A stretch of 28,433 nt of DNA from Mesostigma viride (Eukaryota > Streptophyta > Mesostigmatophyceae > Mesostigmatales > Mesostigmataceae), in NCBI GenBank assembly GCA_009746045.1, contig RPFO01002265.1, forward strand, positions 1 to 28,433. Direction: 5' to 3'. Each line of letters starts with the position of its first letter. Position 1 is the first letter of the stretch. The translations under genes and the position numbers were made by a program. The notes under the pieces were generated by a model, which saw only the letters and a list, made by a program, of their open reading frames with translations, ran no database searches and was not told the DNA's origin. Positions 16,744 through 25,375 of the stretch are shown piece after piece.

Positions 16744-17142
16744 TTAGTCGGCGTCCGGGGAACGCACGCAGCAGGCCAGACGCCTCCACCAGGTCTCGCG
16801 TCTGGCGGGCAGCACGTCCTTGTCCAGCGTGACGGCTATGTTCTGGGACTTGCACACGTACTTGATGAACCGCAGGAAGAAGGGGGTGACGTTGGTGGAC
16901 GTGTCGGCCTTGAACAGGTGCAGCTCCAGGAGGTACTTGGGGTATCCCCTCCCGTACGCGACCAGTTCTCTCACCCCGCGCTCCCAGTCGTCCCACTCCT
17001 TCACCTCTATGACCCTTCTGCGCTTGTCGTCGAGCAGGAAGGTGCCTTCTATCTCCCCTTCTCGGCACACGACCTCGCTCCTGCCGTGCACCTGCGCGTT
17101 GTACGCGGCCTGCGCGCATCGCTCGTCGTCCCGGAATGCCAT
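16744..17142 (-). CDS. PD-(D/E)XK nuclease-like protein, copy 2
   Basis: An intact 132-residue protein. EGEIEG at about 29-34 and VIEVKEW at 44-50 give an E...E-x-K pattern typical of the PD-(D/E)XK fold, with Glu in place of the usual first Asp. LVAYGRGYP and LLELHLF complete the beta-strand pattern of small virus and phage members. The first acidic residue differs from copy 1 (Asp there). It has its own TATA-like tract, tatatatat at 17154-17162 on the plus strand, about 12 bp before the ATG. Nuclease activity is inferred from motif only; a Holliday-junction or restriction-like role is possible. Confidence 0.7.
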   Translation of the reverse strand: MAFRDDERCAQAAYNAQVHGRSEVVCREGEIEGTFLLDDKRRRVIEVKEWDDWERGVRELVAYGRGYPKYLLELHLFKADTSTNVTPFFLRFIKYVCKSQNIAVTLDKDVLPARRETWWRRLACCVRSPDAD

Positions 17143-17163
17143 GATGGTGGCGGCGTATATATA

Positions 17164-17376
17164 TCAAATGGACGAGAATCGCAGAGGGTTCTTGAATGTC
17201 AGGCGTATGGCGAGGCCGGTCACTAGCATGAATAGGGCGGGGAGCAGCGCCTCGGCGGCGGTGAGTACGGGCAGACGGCGCGGGGGCGGGGGGCGAGGGT
17301 CCAGGGGCTCGGGGGGCTTGAGGTCTCCCAGCCCCTCTAACACGGGGGCGGTGTTCTCTGCGCAGGAGGTGTTCAT
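17164..17376 (-). CDS. Small tail-anchored membrane protein
   Basis: A 70-residue product starting at ATG 17376, with a Pro-rich N-terminal half (KPPEPLDPRPPPPRR) and one hydrophobic segment close to the C-terminus (ALLPALFMLVTGLAIRL), followed by a short basic tail. This layout fits a tail-anchored membrane protein facing the cytosol. In-frame codons extend upstream to 17451 but would put Cys-rich, unlikely sequence first. The start lies between copy 2 of the nuclease-like gene and a KilA/Bro-like gene reading the other way. No family is recognised. Confidence 0.5.
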   Translation of the reverse strand: MNTSCAENTAPVLEGLGDLKPPEPLDPRPPPPRRLPVLTAAEALLPALFMLVTGLAIRLTFKNPLRFSSI

Positions 17377-17518
17377 GCCGGTCGCTCGATATTGCGTGGG
17401 ATTATTAATTGGGCGACGAAGGCTGCAACACACACACATATTACCGCACACCAGCCGGCGCGCTTATCTCGGGCCTTAATATTTCTCATCATACGTTATC
17501 CCCCATGACCATCGAAGC

Positions 17519-18451
17519 ATGTCCCACGCGATAGTCAGCTACTTGCGGCCGTCTAGGGCGCTGCCCGAGGGCATGGATGACCCGTTCGCCGGCAAGATCC
17601 GCGTGACGCCGGATGGCAAGATTTCCGTGATTGATGTCATCAAGTGCGTGCTGTTTATGGGCGAAGATGGCGAGTTTATTACCAACGCGAGTACATGTGC
17701 TAGCGTGACGCTGGGCAGGCTTCAGAAAGTGCACACAGAGGTTGAAACTCTCTGTATTAACCGCAAATTCCTCGGTGCCGGTCAGCGATACACCCCGGTC
17801 GCCGACCGGCTGGGGGTCATTCAGATCATCCAGCTGCTGCCTGGGAAGAAGGCAGCCAGTTTCCGGCTGAACATGGCGGTTCTAATGGAGCGTTACCTCG
17901 AGGTAGACCCTGCGCTCATCCAGGACCTGTTGGACAGGTACCTCGACAAGACCGGGCACGAATACGTGCCGCTGACCAGGCAGCAGGTGCTGGAGGCGCC
18001 CCGCGTGAAGAGCTGCGAGATGACCAAGATGGATATGCGGGCCATCAAGGAGAGCAGTGCGCGCCCCCTGCCTCCTAAGGTGTACGCGATCGTCAACTCT
18101 GTGGGTAACCACCTCGCGACCGGCTACGAGAAGACGGGTGACTATCGCAAAGACCAGGGACTGACTAAGAGGAGCCAGCCGACCCGTGACACGTTTTCAG
18201 AAGACATGAGCGGGATCATGTTCATTTTTCACCAGCAGCACAAGACGTTGGTCTCCGGGGGGAAAGACCCCGAGACCGCGGCGGCCGCGATCCGCGACGC
18301 CCTGATGCCGGGCTTAGAAAAGCTCGGGTATTACGAACGCGCGAAGGAGCACAGGGGGTCGGAGCACGCGGCAAACAACAAGCGGCTGATGGAGGCTAAC
18401 CGCTCCCTTACCCGGGGGCTGGAGTACGAGGAGTGCATGGCGAGCCGGTAG
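17519..18451 (+). CDS. KilA/Bro-like putative DNA-binding protein, copy 2
   Basis: A 310-residue intact protein. IRVTPDGKISVIDVIK at about residues 26-41, a TPVADRLG segment and QLLPGKKAASFR (about 106-117) are nearly identical to the minus-strand copy at 21765-22658. PRVKSCE at about 161 and a VYAIVN segment at 184-190 start the more variable C-terminal half. The family pattern, a conserved N-terminal DNA-binding-type domain with variable C-terminal domain, resembles KilA/Bro regulators. Start ATG 17519 is preceded by no close TATA. The gene is complete and undamaged, in contrast to several neighbours. Confidence 0.7.
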   Translation: MSHAIVSYLRPSRALPEGMDDPFAGKIRVTPDGKISVIDVIKCVLFMGEDGEFITNASTCASVTLGRLQKVHTEVETLCINRKFLGAGQRYTPVADRLGVIQIIQLLPGKKAASFRLNMAVLMERYLEVDPALIQDLLDRYLDKTGHEYVPLTRQQVLEAPRVKSCEMTKMDMRAIKESSARPLPPKVYAIVNSVGNHLATGYEKTGDYRKDQGLTKRSQPTRDTFSEDMSGIMFIFHQQHKTLVSGGKDPETAAAAIRDALMPGLEKLGYYERAKEHRGSEHAANNKRLMEANRSLTRGLEYEECMASR

Positions 18452-18657
18452 ATAATCCGAATTTGATAAGCACGGAACTTTTTATTAAGGCATTCATTTA
18501 ATATGTGCCAAAATGGATTCCTTTGTTATTATTCATTTCCATGTGACAATGAGACAACAGGTCACGGGATCCGACCCGCAGGCGGACATTCGATTTAATT
18601 AATTTCTCGTTGACATCGCGCGTAACACTGACAATGGACGGCTGAATGGATACAGCC
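18452..18657. other. AT-rich convergent 3' gap
   Basis: Holds ttttattaa and ttaattaattt tracts between converging genes. Possible polyadenylation region for both; nothing else seen. Confidence 0.3.
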
Positions 18658-19131
18658 TCAGACAGAGACTGGCGCGCCCTCGTCGTCGCTGCTCGAACTG
18701 GAGCTGGTGTCATCGTCAGAGGAGGAGGAGGAGAGGGAGGATGAGGAGGAGCCGCGCCGACCGGGGGACGGGGGCGGTGACGGTCTGGCCAGGCTGTTCA
18801 CCATTCGCGTCTCCAGGGCGGACAGGCGGCCCTTCAGGAGCTCGATGACGGCCTCTTTGTCTTGCAGGGCGGTCGCGAACTCGTCCCGCTGCTTGTCCAG
18901 CTTTTTCTGCAGCCGCGCGTACCGCTTCCTGGCCGCGTCCTTCTCTTTCTTGGACTTCTCCCTCGCGTCCATCATGTCGCGCTCCATCTGCAGGGCGTTG
19001 AGGACGTACTCCCTCGGTACGAGCACGCGGGACGGTGGCGGCCCCTCGTTGAGCCTGAAGACCCTGGGCTTTTCCCCCTCCGGGGCGCCGAGATGGAGGG
19101 GCGCGTTCTCCTTGCCGGGCTGACAGGCCAT
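18658..19131 (-). CDS. Coiled-coil protein with Ser/Asp-rich tail
   Basis: A 157-residue protein. Residues about 45-115 form a long heptad-patterned, charged helix (for example KKEKDAARKRYARLQKKL), typical of a coiled coil. The C-terminal 40 residues are almost only Ser, Asp and Pro, like a CK2-type phosphorylation target or acidic chaperone tail. The N-terminus is Pro-rich. No known family; a scaffold or virion structural role is possible. An overlapping frame upstream (19447 down to about 19140) also looks partly protein-like (MEEFEGTFRH) and might be a 5' part of this gene in another frame, but the shift would not be -1, so I do not join it. Confidence 0.65.
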   Translation of the reverse strand: MACQPGKENAPLHLGAPEGEKPRVFRLNEGPPPSRVLVPREYVLNALQMERDMMDAREKSKKEKDAARKRYARLQKKLDKQRDEFATALQDKEAVIELLKGRLSALETRMVNSLARPSPPPSPGRRGSSSSSLSSSSSDDDTSSSSSSDDEGAPVSV

Positions 19132-20040
19132 GGGATACGGTCCGGTGCTCGCGGTCCGACGGGGAACGGGCGGACGGGTCGCCGACTGACGAGAAAACGC
19201 GGACGGCTCGGGAGGTTTTGGCGGACGAAGCCTCGTGGGCGGACGATAAAGTTTGGACGGGCGGGTGCGGCCCCGAGGAGTCTGAGTGACGAAAGGTGCC
19301 CTCGAACTCCTCCATCGTGTCTTTGTAGTCCTCGGGTACGGCTGCCGTCGGCGCGGCGCCCTGGCAGAATCTCCTCGAGATCACGTTCCCACGGCGATTC
19401 TGTGACAGATTCGATCCGAAAGTGATCGCGACCCGGTCCAGGTGCAAAAAGGTTCTAAACTCGCACCCACACGGATACTGTTACGATTCAGTTTATTCGT
19501 GGGATCCACCGGCCGACTTGCTGGCTGACTGATGGTAGTTCATCCTGTCACAGATAGATGCATCAGAGATCCTCGAGACACTCACATAACCGAAAGTCTG
19601 TCTGGGTCGTCAGTTGGTGTCAGTTACCCTCGTGTAATGCAAAACTTGGGCGGTCTGAGCGCGAAGGTCCAGTGTCTAAATAATTGTGGCAGCCGTCGAC
19701 GCATCCCAGCTTAGGCTGCGGTCGAGTGCCTCGCAGTGCCACCGGCATTGTCAAGGAGACGTGCGCACCACGGGCTTCGGGCGAGTGTGTCGACTGACGG
19801 GGTAAATTTTCATATTTTTTGTCACAGCGCCTGCAGCTGCGTGCGCGCCCTTAATCTGCACGGTGAGTGCGCCATTATTTCGATCCTCGTGGGCGGATGC
19901 CGTGTGTGTCGTAGCCACGGGGGACATCAGGTTGAGCGTGCTGCCATCAGGTTGCAGTCGGTGCCGGCGTCGCCTCGATACTTTAAATCGATTATATCAG
20001 TGCTCGTGCAGTCGATTGTGATGCGTTGGTGATCGTGTCG

Positions 20041-20500
20041 ACTGCTGCCTCGGGGTTCGACGCTGCATTGTTCATATCCGTGGCTGACTTGGTCGTGTCG
20101 ACTGCTGCCTCGGGGTTCGACGCTGCATTGTTCATATCCGTGGCTGACTTGGTCGTGTCGACTGCTGCCTCGGGGTTCGACGCTGCGTTGTCTATACTCG
20201 TGGCTGCGTTGGACGTCGTGCTGCTGCGTTCATGGCTAGTGTCTGCTGCATGCATAATGGGTTAGGTAGACTGCTGCCTCGGGGTTCGACGCTGCGTTGT
20301 CTATACTCGTGGCTGCGTTGGACGTCGTGCTGCTGCGTTCATGGCTAGTGTCTGCTGCATGCATAATGGGTTAGGTAGACTGCTGCCTCGGGGTTCGACG
20401 CTGCATTGTTCATATCCGTGGCTGACTTGGTCGTGTCGACTGCTGCCTCGGGGTTCGACGCTGCGTTGTCTATACTCGTGGCTGCGTTGGTCGTGTCTTT
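20041..20500. repeat. Mosaic 60-bp and 109-bp direct repeats
   Basis: Copies beginning actgctgcctcggggttcga start at 20041, 20101, 20161, 20270, 20379 and 20439: spacings 60, 60, 109, 109, 60. The 109-bp units contain the 60-bp theme plus a segment with catggctagtgtctgctgca. The 60-bp period keeps frame, so the minus strand encodes 20-residue repeats with NAASNPEAAVDT, and the plus strand is also open; I do not call either as a gene. Confidence 0.9.
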
Positions 20501-20527
20501 TTTAACGTGGCTGCCAGGCCGGTTACG

Positions 20528-20536
20528 TATATATAT
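20528..20536 (+). promoter_or_regulatory. TATA-like box of the intron-containing gene
   Basis: tatatatat lies about 112 bp before the proposed first ATG at 20649, leaving room for a normal leader. Confidence 0.4.
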
Positions 20537-20648
20537 GCTGATGATCCTCCGCAGCCATCGTCGTTTTCCCCGTTTCTTCGCGCGTGTGCAGTGCACCAGG
20601 CCACGACTTGCGGGGATCTTTTGCGGCGATCGCCAGCCCACGACAAAT

Positions 20649-21523
20649 ATGCAAGCGCCTCAGGTTCGTATGTTTTTTTTTGTTACTGCCATATGTTTGC
20701 TCTTTAACTTCCATTAATCTCTTTTATTATATACCATTGCTGACCTGCTATTGATTAATCTATACAATAATTAATATAGATCTGTCGGTATATATGCATT
20801 TTTTTTTTCCTGCAGAGGCAGGAAACGCAGTTGTCAAGTGCCCAGATGGCCATCGAGGCGGAAGAGGGAGCTTCTGTGTGTAGGGGCGGTCTTCTCGTAA
20901 AAAAGGCTCTCCAAAAAAATCAGCGGGAGCTGATGACTTTGTTGCTCTCGTGCAGGTTTTGCCGCCTGAACAACAGTCAGGGAGATATGCGACTGTACAC
21001 CTTTGTCACCAGTGGCGGCCCGCACCACGTCCATGTGGGAGGATTCTGCGACAACTGCCGCGTTTCCCTTGAGAACATTGTGACGTCGAGTACTCCCTGC
21101 CCTTTGTGCACGGCGGAGGGGGCGAATTTGTTCCGTGTGCCCTTGTTGGTACCCCCCTTCTTCAAGTTCGACCCCTCCGCAACACTCGTCTGCAACTCGT
21201 TCCGCCTCGGGTTTCGTCTTTATGTTGCGGAGAGGCGCCCCGCGCGAGAGGAGCCGCCAGAGGGTGGTCAGTCCGGCGAGGTCGTGACAGCAGCAGAGGA
21301 GCTGCCAGAGGGTGGTCAGCCTGAGGTCGTGACAGCAGCAGAGGAGCTGCCAGAGGGTGGTCAGCCTGAGGTCGTGACAGCATCAGAGGAGCTGCCAGGG
21401 CGTGGTGGGATGGAGGGGCAGGGCTCTTCCTGCGATGAGGCGTATCGTTTCCTGTCGGATGAACAGGTTGACAATCTCGTCATGCATGATCTGCTATTAG
21501 TTCGTCCAACGTGCTTTCCATAA
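20649..21523 (+). CDS. RING-like protein, probably spliced
   Basis: Exon 1 (20649-20663) gives ATG and four more codons; exon 2 runs from 20816 to 21523. The joined frame is continuous and 240 residues long; without splicing the first ATG would be 20846 (225 residues). The RING-like finger has CRFC, then HHVH and FCDNC, then CPLC, the same order as the broken gene at 11102-11756. Beyond it, residues about 145-200 hold three copies of a 15-16 residue acidic repeat (EELPEGGQPEVVTAA type) from 45-48 bp DNA repeats at 21247-21385. An E3 ubiquitin ligase role is inferred from the finger type; not all zinc ligands can be assigned with certainty. Confidence 0.65.
20664..20815 (+). other. Candidate spliceosomal intron, 152 bp
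   Basis: Begins gttcgta after CAG and ends with a strong pyrimidine tract and tgcag. Its length is not a multiple of three and it contains an in-frame stop for exon 1 (20715-20717), yet removing it joins exon 1 to exon 2 in phase 0. It is AT-rich relative to both exons, and a ctgac-like branch site occurs in the middle. Confidence 0.5.
21247..21385 (+). repeat. 45-48 bp in-frame tandem repeats
   Basis: Three units starting gaggagc(c/t)gccagagggtgg; the first is 48 bp, the next two 45 bp and nearly identical, and a degenerate fourth follows. They encode the acidic repeats of the RING-like protein. Confidence 0.85.
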
Positions 21524-21764
21524 TGTCCGAAAGGCGTGTAGTACTACTATTATATTTTATGTACATGCACGTATATTGACGATGAGGCAACCCTGGTTTT
21601 GCACTCACGATTTGTAATTGTGTAAATTGATTGCCCCCCGTGGGGTGTCTCTCTTTCTTGATAGGTTCTCGTTTCCTTCTTTTACATTCACTTTTATCCC
21701 ATATAATGTCATTTTTTTCCATGTATTATACACTGGCCCCGTCGCATAAAACGATTCAGACGAT
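21524..21764. other. AT-rich convergent gap
   Basis: Between the RING-like gene and KilA/Bro-like copy 3; T-rich tracts suggest 3' ends of both. No other element seen. Confidence 0.3.
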
Positions 21765-22658
21765 TTAGAGGGCTTTGATTCTCTTGGCCTCCCTGGGCGC
21801 CTCCAATTTGTTGGCCTGTCGGTTGCCCTCCATGAGGCGCTTGTTGTCCGCGTACATCGCTTTGTCCACCGGCTCCTTGGCCAAGTCGTGCAAGCCCCAC
21901 TTTAGGAAGACCGCGCCCATGTCCTTCCCCATCTCCTCCACGGACCGCGCCACGTCCATCCCGCGTTTTATCGATCTCTCGTGCAATGAGTTCATGAGGT
22001 AGACTGCCGAGTTCATGGGGCCCCGGAAGTAGTCGCGCGTGGCCTCGCTCCTCTTGATCTCGTGGTGCTCCCTGTACTTCTGGGTCGCCATGCCGCAGAC
22101 GGCTAGGTTGACGTTCGCGTTCACGATGGCGCAGTTCTTGCCCACCTGGCTGGGGGCGCTCACCGCCTTGATGGCGTCCATGTGCGACTTGGTGGACTCG
22201 CAAGACTTGATGCGCGGCTCGTCTTTTAGGGACAGGTCTTTGCGGTCGGCGCGCGCGTAAATGTCGTCGGCCAGGGATTTGTCGGCGGCCAGGTAGCGCT
22301 CGAACAGCACGGCGAGGTGGTAGCGGAAGGAGGCCGCCCTCTTACCAGGCAGCAGCTGGACGATTTGTATGATCCCCAGCCGGTCGGCGACGGGCGTGTC
22401 TCGCTGCCTGGCACCTGGGAATTTCCAGACAGTACTGAGAGTACCTACTTCTGCAAACTCCTTTTGGACCCTTGAGAAGTAATGGGATGCGTGAGAGTTT
22501 GCATCGTGCGCGAACACGCCCTCGGGTGTCATGAAGCACACTACCTTGATTACGTCAATCACGGATATCTTGCCGTCTGGCGTCACCCTGATCTTGTCAC
22601 GGAACAGGGGGTCGTCCTCGCCGCCGTCCACCGGCAGCAGATACTGGACCATCGCCAT
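21765..22658 (-). CDS. KilA/Bro-like putative DNA-binding protein, copy 3
   Basis: A 297-residue intact protein closest to the copy at 17519-18451: both share IRVTPDGKISVIDVIK, TPVADRLG, QLLPG(K)(K/R)AASFR and PR(I/V)KSCE. The C-terminal half has diverged more (it contains an NSAVYLMNSLH helix region). The ATG at 22658 is followed by a second ATG six bases later, either of which may be used. It is transcribed opposite to the other two copies. DNA-binding and regulatory roles are inferred from resemblance to KilA/Bro proteins. Confidence 0.7.
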   Translation of the reverse strand: MAMVQYLLPVDGGEDDPLFRDKIRVTPDGKISVIDVIKVVCFMTPEGVFAHDANSHASHYFSRVQKEFAEVGTLSTVWKFPGARQRDTPVADRLGIIQIVQLLPGKRAASFRYHLAVLFERYLAADKSLADDIYARADRKDLSLKDEPRIKSCESTKSHMDAIKAVSAPSQVGKNCAIVNANVNLAVCGMATQKYREHHEIKRSEATRDYFRGPMNSAVYLMNSLHERSIKRGMDVARSVEEMGKDMGAVFLKWGLHDLAKEPVDKAMYADNKRLMEGNRQANKLEAPREAKRIKAL

Positions 22659-22795
22659 CTCCTATATGTCTGTGCCATTTGCCGAGATTTCCTTCTCGTC
22701 TATTTAAACGCGTACGGCAATTCCTATAACTAAACATTGGATTTAAATTTTCATGCAATTAAAAACGCTGCTCGTAACCCAGCTCCCGCTGTAGC

Positions 22796-22804
22796 TATAA
22801 AAGG
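22796..22804 (+). promoter_or_regulatory. TATA box of the U-box-like gene
   Basis: tataaaagg, the closest match to a consensus TATA box in this window, lies about 120 bp upstream of the ATG at 22924 and between divergent genes. Confidence 0.5.
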
Positions 22805-22923
22805 TGTTTGCCCTCTTGTTAGGCGCTTCAACAGTATAACCGAAGCAGTAGCTTGTCCGCGCGTCCGCGTTTGTCCGCGCCCCAGACAATTCTCAGCTGC
22901 AGTTAGAGCCATCGTCCGCGTAG

Positions 22924-23856
22924 ATGACCAAAACGTTCCGCGTGTCCGCGGACGCCCGCGAGTGGCGCCTGAGCGTGCGGGCGGCGTCCACGGTGCCGCA
23001 GCGGTACTACGGGCGCGCGACCAAGTGGCAGTTGCGCCGTCTCGCGCTGCTGCAGGGTATGCGCCCCCTGCGGCAGTTGACGCACCGGGAGCTGGAGTGC
23101 GGCGTGTACGCGAACCAGTGCGCGGTGCGGATCCAGCGGTGGGTGAGGCGCGTGGTGCTTCCGTGGCACAGGGCGAAGAGGACGGTGGCGCGGCGGCTGG
23201 CCCTTCGCGTGACGAACAAGGAGGACCCGATCACGATGGACGCGCTGCCGCCGCCGGAGCGGGTGTTCAAGTTCGTGCGTCCGACGCGGCAGGTGGTGGG
23301 GTTCGACGCGGTGAGGCTGGCCGAGTACATCAACACTTCGGGGCGGTTCGAGGACCCGGCCACGCGGTTCCCGTTCACGCCGGTGGACCTGTGGCGGCTG
23401 GACAAGCAGGTGCGGGATCTGGGGTATCAGCGCCACTCGACGCTGTTCCTCTACTCTCACCCGGAGATCGTGCGGGCGATGAGGGAGCACGAGTCGCTGG
23501 TGGTGGGGCTGGAGCGGATGGTGGTGAACATCGCCCAACAGATGGGCGAGATCCTGGCGGAGGAGGGCGCGGACCATTCGACGCTGGGACTGATCTCGTC
23601 GGACTACCTTCCCGATTGGCGGTCGTTCTTCCGCCACCTGCACGCGCTGGACCCTAACTCGGCCAGGAGCACGATGGACAACTGCTGTCAGGTTCTGCGG
23701 AACGAGATGGAGGGGCTCCCGGAGAACGACCAGGGCGACACCCGGCGCGGCTGCCTGGCCGCCCTGTCGATGGTTATGTCGACGTACCTGACGACGTGCG
23801 GCGTGGCCACCCTGGCTCTTCACGCCGACCAGCCGGGGCTGCTCGTCTTCTTTTAG
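22924..23856 (+). CDS. U-box-like protein with IQ-like segment
   Basis: A 310-residue intact protein. Residues about 66-85 (AVRIQRWVRRVVLPWHR) resemble an IQ-type calmodulin-binding helix. Residues about 97-161 have a U-box/RING-like order without metal ligands: NKEDPITMDALP, FDAVRLAEYI, then EDPATRFPFTPVDL. Such DPIT...DP-x-TR-x-PF proteins are known from large DNA viruses, and U-boxes recruit E2 ubiquitin-conjugating enzymes. The C-terminal half is a helical domain of unknown function. The stop overlaps the end of the convergent gene by four bases. Confidence 0.7.
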   Translation: MTKTFRVSADAREWRLSVRAASTVPQRYYGRATKWQLRRLALLQGMRPLRQLTHRELECGVYANQCAVRIQRWVRRVVLPWHRAKRTVARRLALRVTNKEDPITMDALPPPERVFKFVRPTRQVVGFDAVRLAEYINTSGRFEDPATRFPFTPVDLWRLDKQVRDLGYQRHSTLFLYSHPEIVRAMREHESLVVGLERMVVNIAQQMGEILAEEGADHSTLGLISSDYLPDWRSFFRHLHALDPNSARSTMDNCCQVLRNEMEGLPENDQGDTRRGCLAALSMVMSTYLTTCGVATLALHADQPGLLVFF

Positions 23857-24248
23857 CCTGGCCCCTCTTGCGTGCGGTCGTCGGCCCCGCGGCCTGCCTC
23901 ATAGCGGGGTCGCTCCCGTATCGCGTCCGTCTTGAGCTTCTTCACCCGCTTTCTTAGCGTTCCCACGGCGCGGTGGAGTCTGATAGGGGCGATCATCGGG
24001 TCTCCGCGTTCATTGTGAAAAGCCACCCACCCTGGCGGGGTCGCCCGCTCGAGATCTGCGGCTCTGAGGGCTTCGGCGTCCAGCCTGGCCGCGGCCGCGT
24101 CATACAGCATCTCCATATCCCGGGCTTTCTCATCCTTCTCATTCTGCAGCCGTTCCTCCTCGAGGGAGGTGCTGTAGGCGGCCAGACGGTGAACAAGGCG
24201 GGGCTCGCGCGTGACCGTCCACCCGCTCCGTCTCGACCTCGCTGTCAT
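23853..24248 (-). CDS. PPGWV-motif protein with decayed Cys tag
   Basis: The start at 24248 is chosen because MTARSRR aligns with MTSSSRR of the tagged gene starting at 25354; an in-frame ATG at 24263 is an alternative. The tag is decayed: the first Cys is Ser and the central Cys region is deleted, but the end (VHRLAAY versus VHRLAVY) is kept. A charged helix follows, then PPGWV at about residue 71 and a HRAVGTLRK helix, matching PPGWV and HRTVERLGK of the neighbouring gene. It is therefore a partial duplicate of the gene at 24286-25354. The product is 131 residues; no function is recognised. Confidence 0.65.
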   Translation of the reverse strand: MTARSRRSGWTVTREPRLVHRLAAYSTSLEEERLQNEKDEKARDMEMLYDAAAARLDAEALRAADLERATPPGWVAFHNERGDPMIAPIRLHRAVGTLRKRVKKLKTDAIRERPRYEAGRGADDRTQEGPG

Positions 24249-24270
24249 GCGTCTCCTATGCATACTGGAG

Positions 24271-24284
24271 CAGAAAAGAAAGGC
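24271..24284 (-). promoter_or_regulatory. Shared 14-bp upstream motif, copy A
   Basis: cagaaaagaaaggc on the plus strand occurs exactly here and at 25376-25389, in each case just upstream (on the minus strand) of the start of one of the two PPGWV genes. It is either a promoter element or a conserved remnant of the gene duplication. Confidence 0.45.
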
Positions 24285-24285
24285 G

Positions 24286-25354
24286 CTAGAACCCGGGCAT
24301 CTTCTGGGTCGCCCTCTTCTGCGCCCTGTCTGCGGCGGCCGCGAACCGGCCCTTCAGCACCTGGCTGGTGACGAGGTTGTTCTTTCTGCTGGTGGAGCCG
24401 AACCGGATGGCCGACCGCGTGTCCAGCCCCTCGGCGATGGCCCGCGTGATCGCGTCGTGCTGTTGCAGGTCGCCGAACGTGGGCCGGCGAGCGCCAGGGC
24501 GCCACTCCCACTCGCGCCCCGCTCGCCTCTTGGCGTTTGTGAGCCGGTCGGTGGCGCGATCCACATACCTGTCGGCGCTCCGCTTATTCCTCAGACTCTC
24601 CTTATACGACGACCGCACCCGTGCTGCATATACATTAGCATCGGCCTGCAGCTTACCTAGGCGCTCCACGGTCCGATGGATCGATTTAGGGACGACTACC
24701 ATTTGCCCTTTATCCCAAATGTCGACCCACCCTGGCGGGGCCGGTTCGCTGTCTCCGAGTCCCATCGCTTCGGGGTCTCGAGCCGCCAACGATCGCCTCT
24801 CCTTGGCCATCCTAATCAGCATCTCCACATCGTCGGCCTTCTCCTTCCTCTTTAAGAACGGCTGGTTGTCCAGAATTTGTGCCTCCCTCTCCTGCACACT
24901 TTTGGCGTTTCTCACGCCCGTTCGTACATGGCCACGTTGCTGGCTTTGTCGAGAGTGGTCAGGCCTTCAAGCGCTAAATTTACGTTACGGTTGTCGAATT
25001 TGTAGACCTCTTTCAATATCCTGTCTACCACCTCGGGCTCCCCCATCATGCGGTCCCATAGCGTCTGCTCGGGGCCGGGCCCCGGGGCGCGCCCAGAGTC
25101 GGCTTCGTCCTGGTGCTGGGCCCCGGGTCGTAGGACGCGCTCGAATTCCGCGACCTGCGCATTTCCTCGAGCCGGGCGAGGGCGCGCCTCCTGCTGTCCT
25201 CCCCGTCCTCGCGCGCCTGCTCCTCTCGCCCCCCTCGGGTGTTGTAGACGGCCAGGCGGTGGACGGGGCACCGCACGCGGCCGCCCGTGCATGAGCGCAG
25301 GCAGCGGCGGCCCGCTTGCGTGACCGATCCGCAGCGTCTCGAACTCGACGTCAT
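24286..25354 (-). pseudogene. Cys-tagged PPGWV-motif protein, two frameshifts
   Basis: Read from 25354, the first frame gives the tag: C8, C18, C29 and H32 (C-x9-C-x10-C-x2-H), with an extra Cys at 22, then an Arg/Glu-rich helix. That frame becomes nonsense near 25090-25072 (G and C runs), where a -1 shift enters a frame with LWDRMMGEPEVVDRIL and FDNRNVNLALEGL, ending at 24912. There a further -1 shift enters the frame running to 24286, with QPFLKRKEKADDVEML, PPGWV and a long basic helix. The last part has only a GTG start of its own, so I read all three as one original gene of roughly 350 residues. The alternative is two or three small genes. Confidence 0.5.
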
Positions 25355-25375
25355 ATGCCGACTATGACATTAGAT

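Larger units (their letters stand above)
19132..20648. other. Repeat-rich region without firm gene
   Basis: A minus-strand frame from 19447 overlaps the coiled-coil gene and is only partly protein-like. 19450-20040 has no credible gene. The mosaic 60/109-bp array fills 20041-20500. A TATA-like tatatatat run at 20528-20536 introduces the next gene. Confidence 0.45.

Noticed and set aside
19140-19447. Upstream minus-strand frame as 5' part of the coiled-coil gene
   Set aside because: Only a short part looks protein-like and joining would need a shift opposite to the others; the coiled-coil gene has its own good ATG.
19992-20641. 20-residue repeat proteins on the minus strand and their plus-strand counterparts
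   Set aside because: Openness follows from a 60-bp repeat period on both strands; no good starts or flanking domains.
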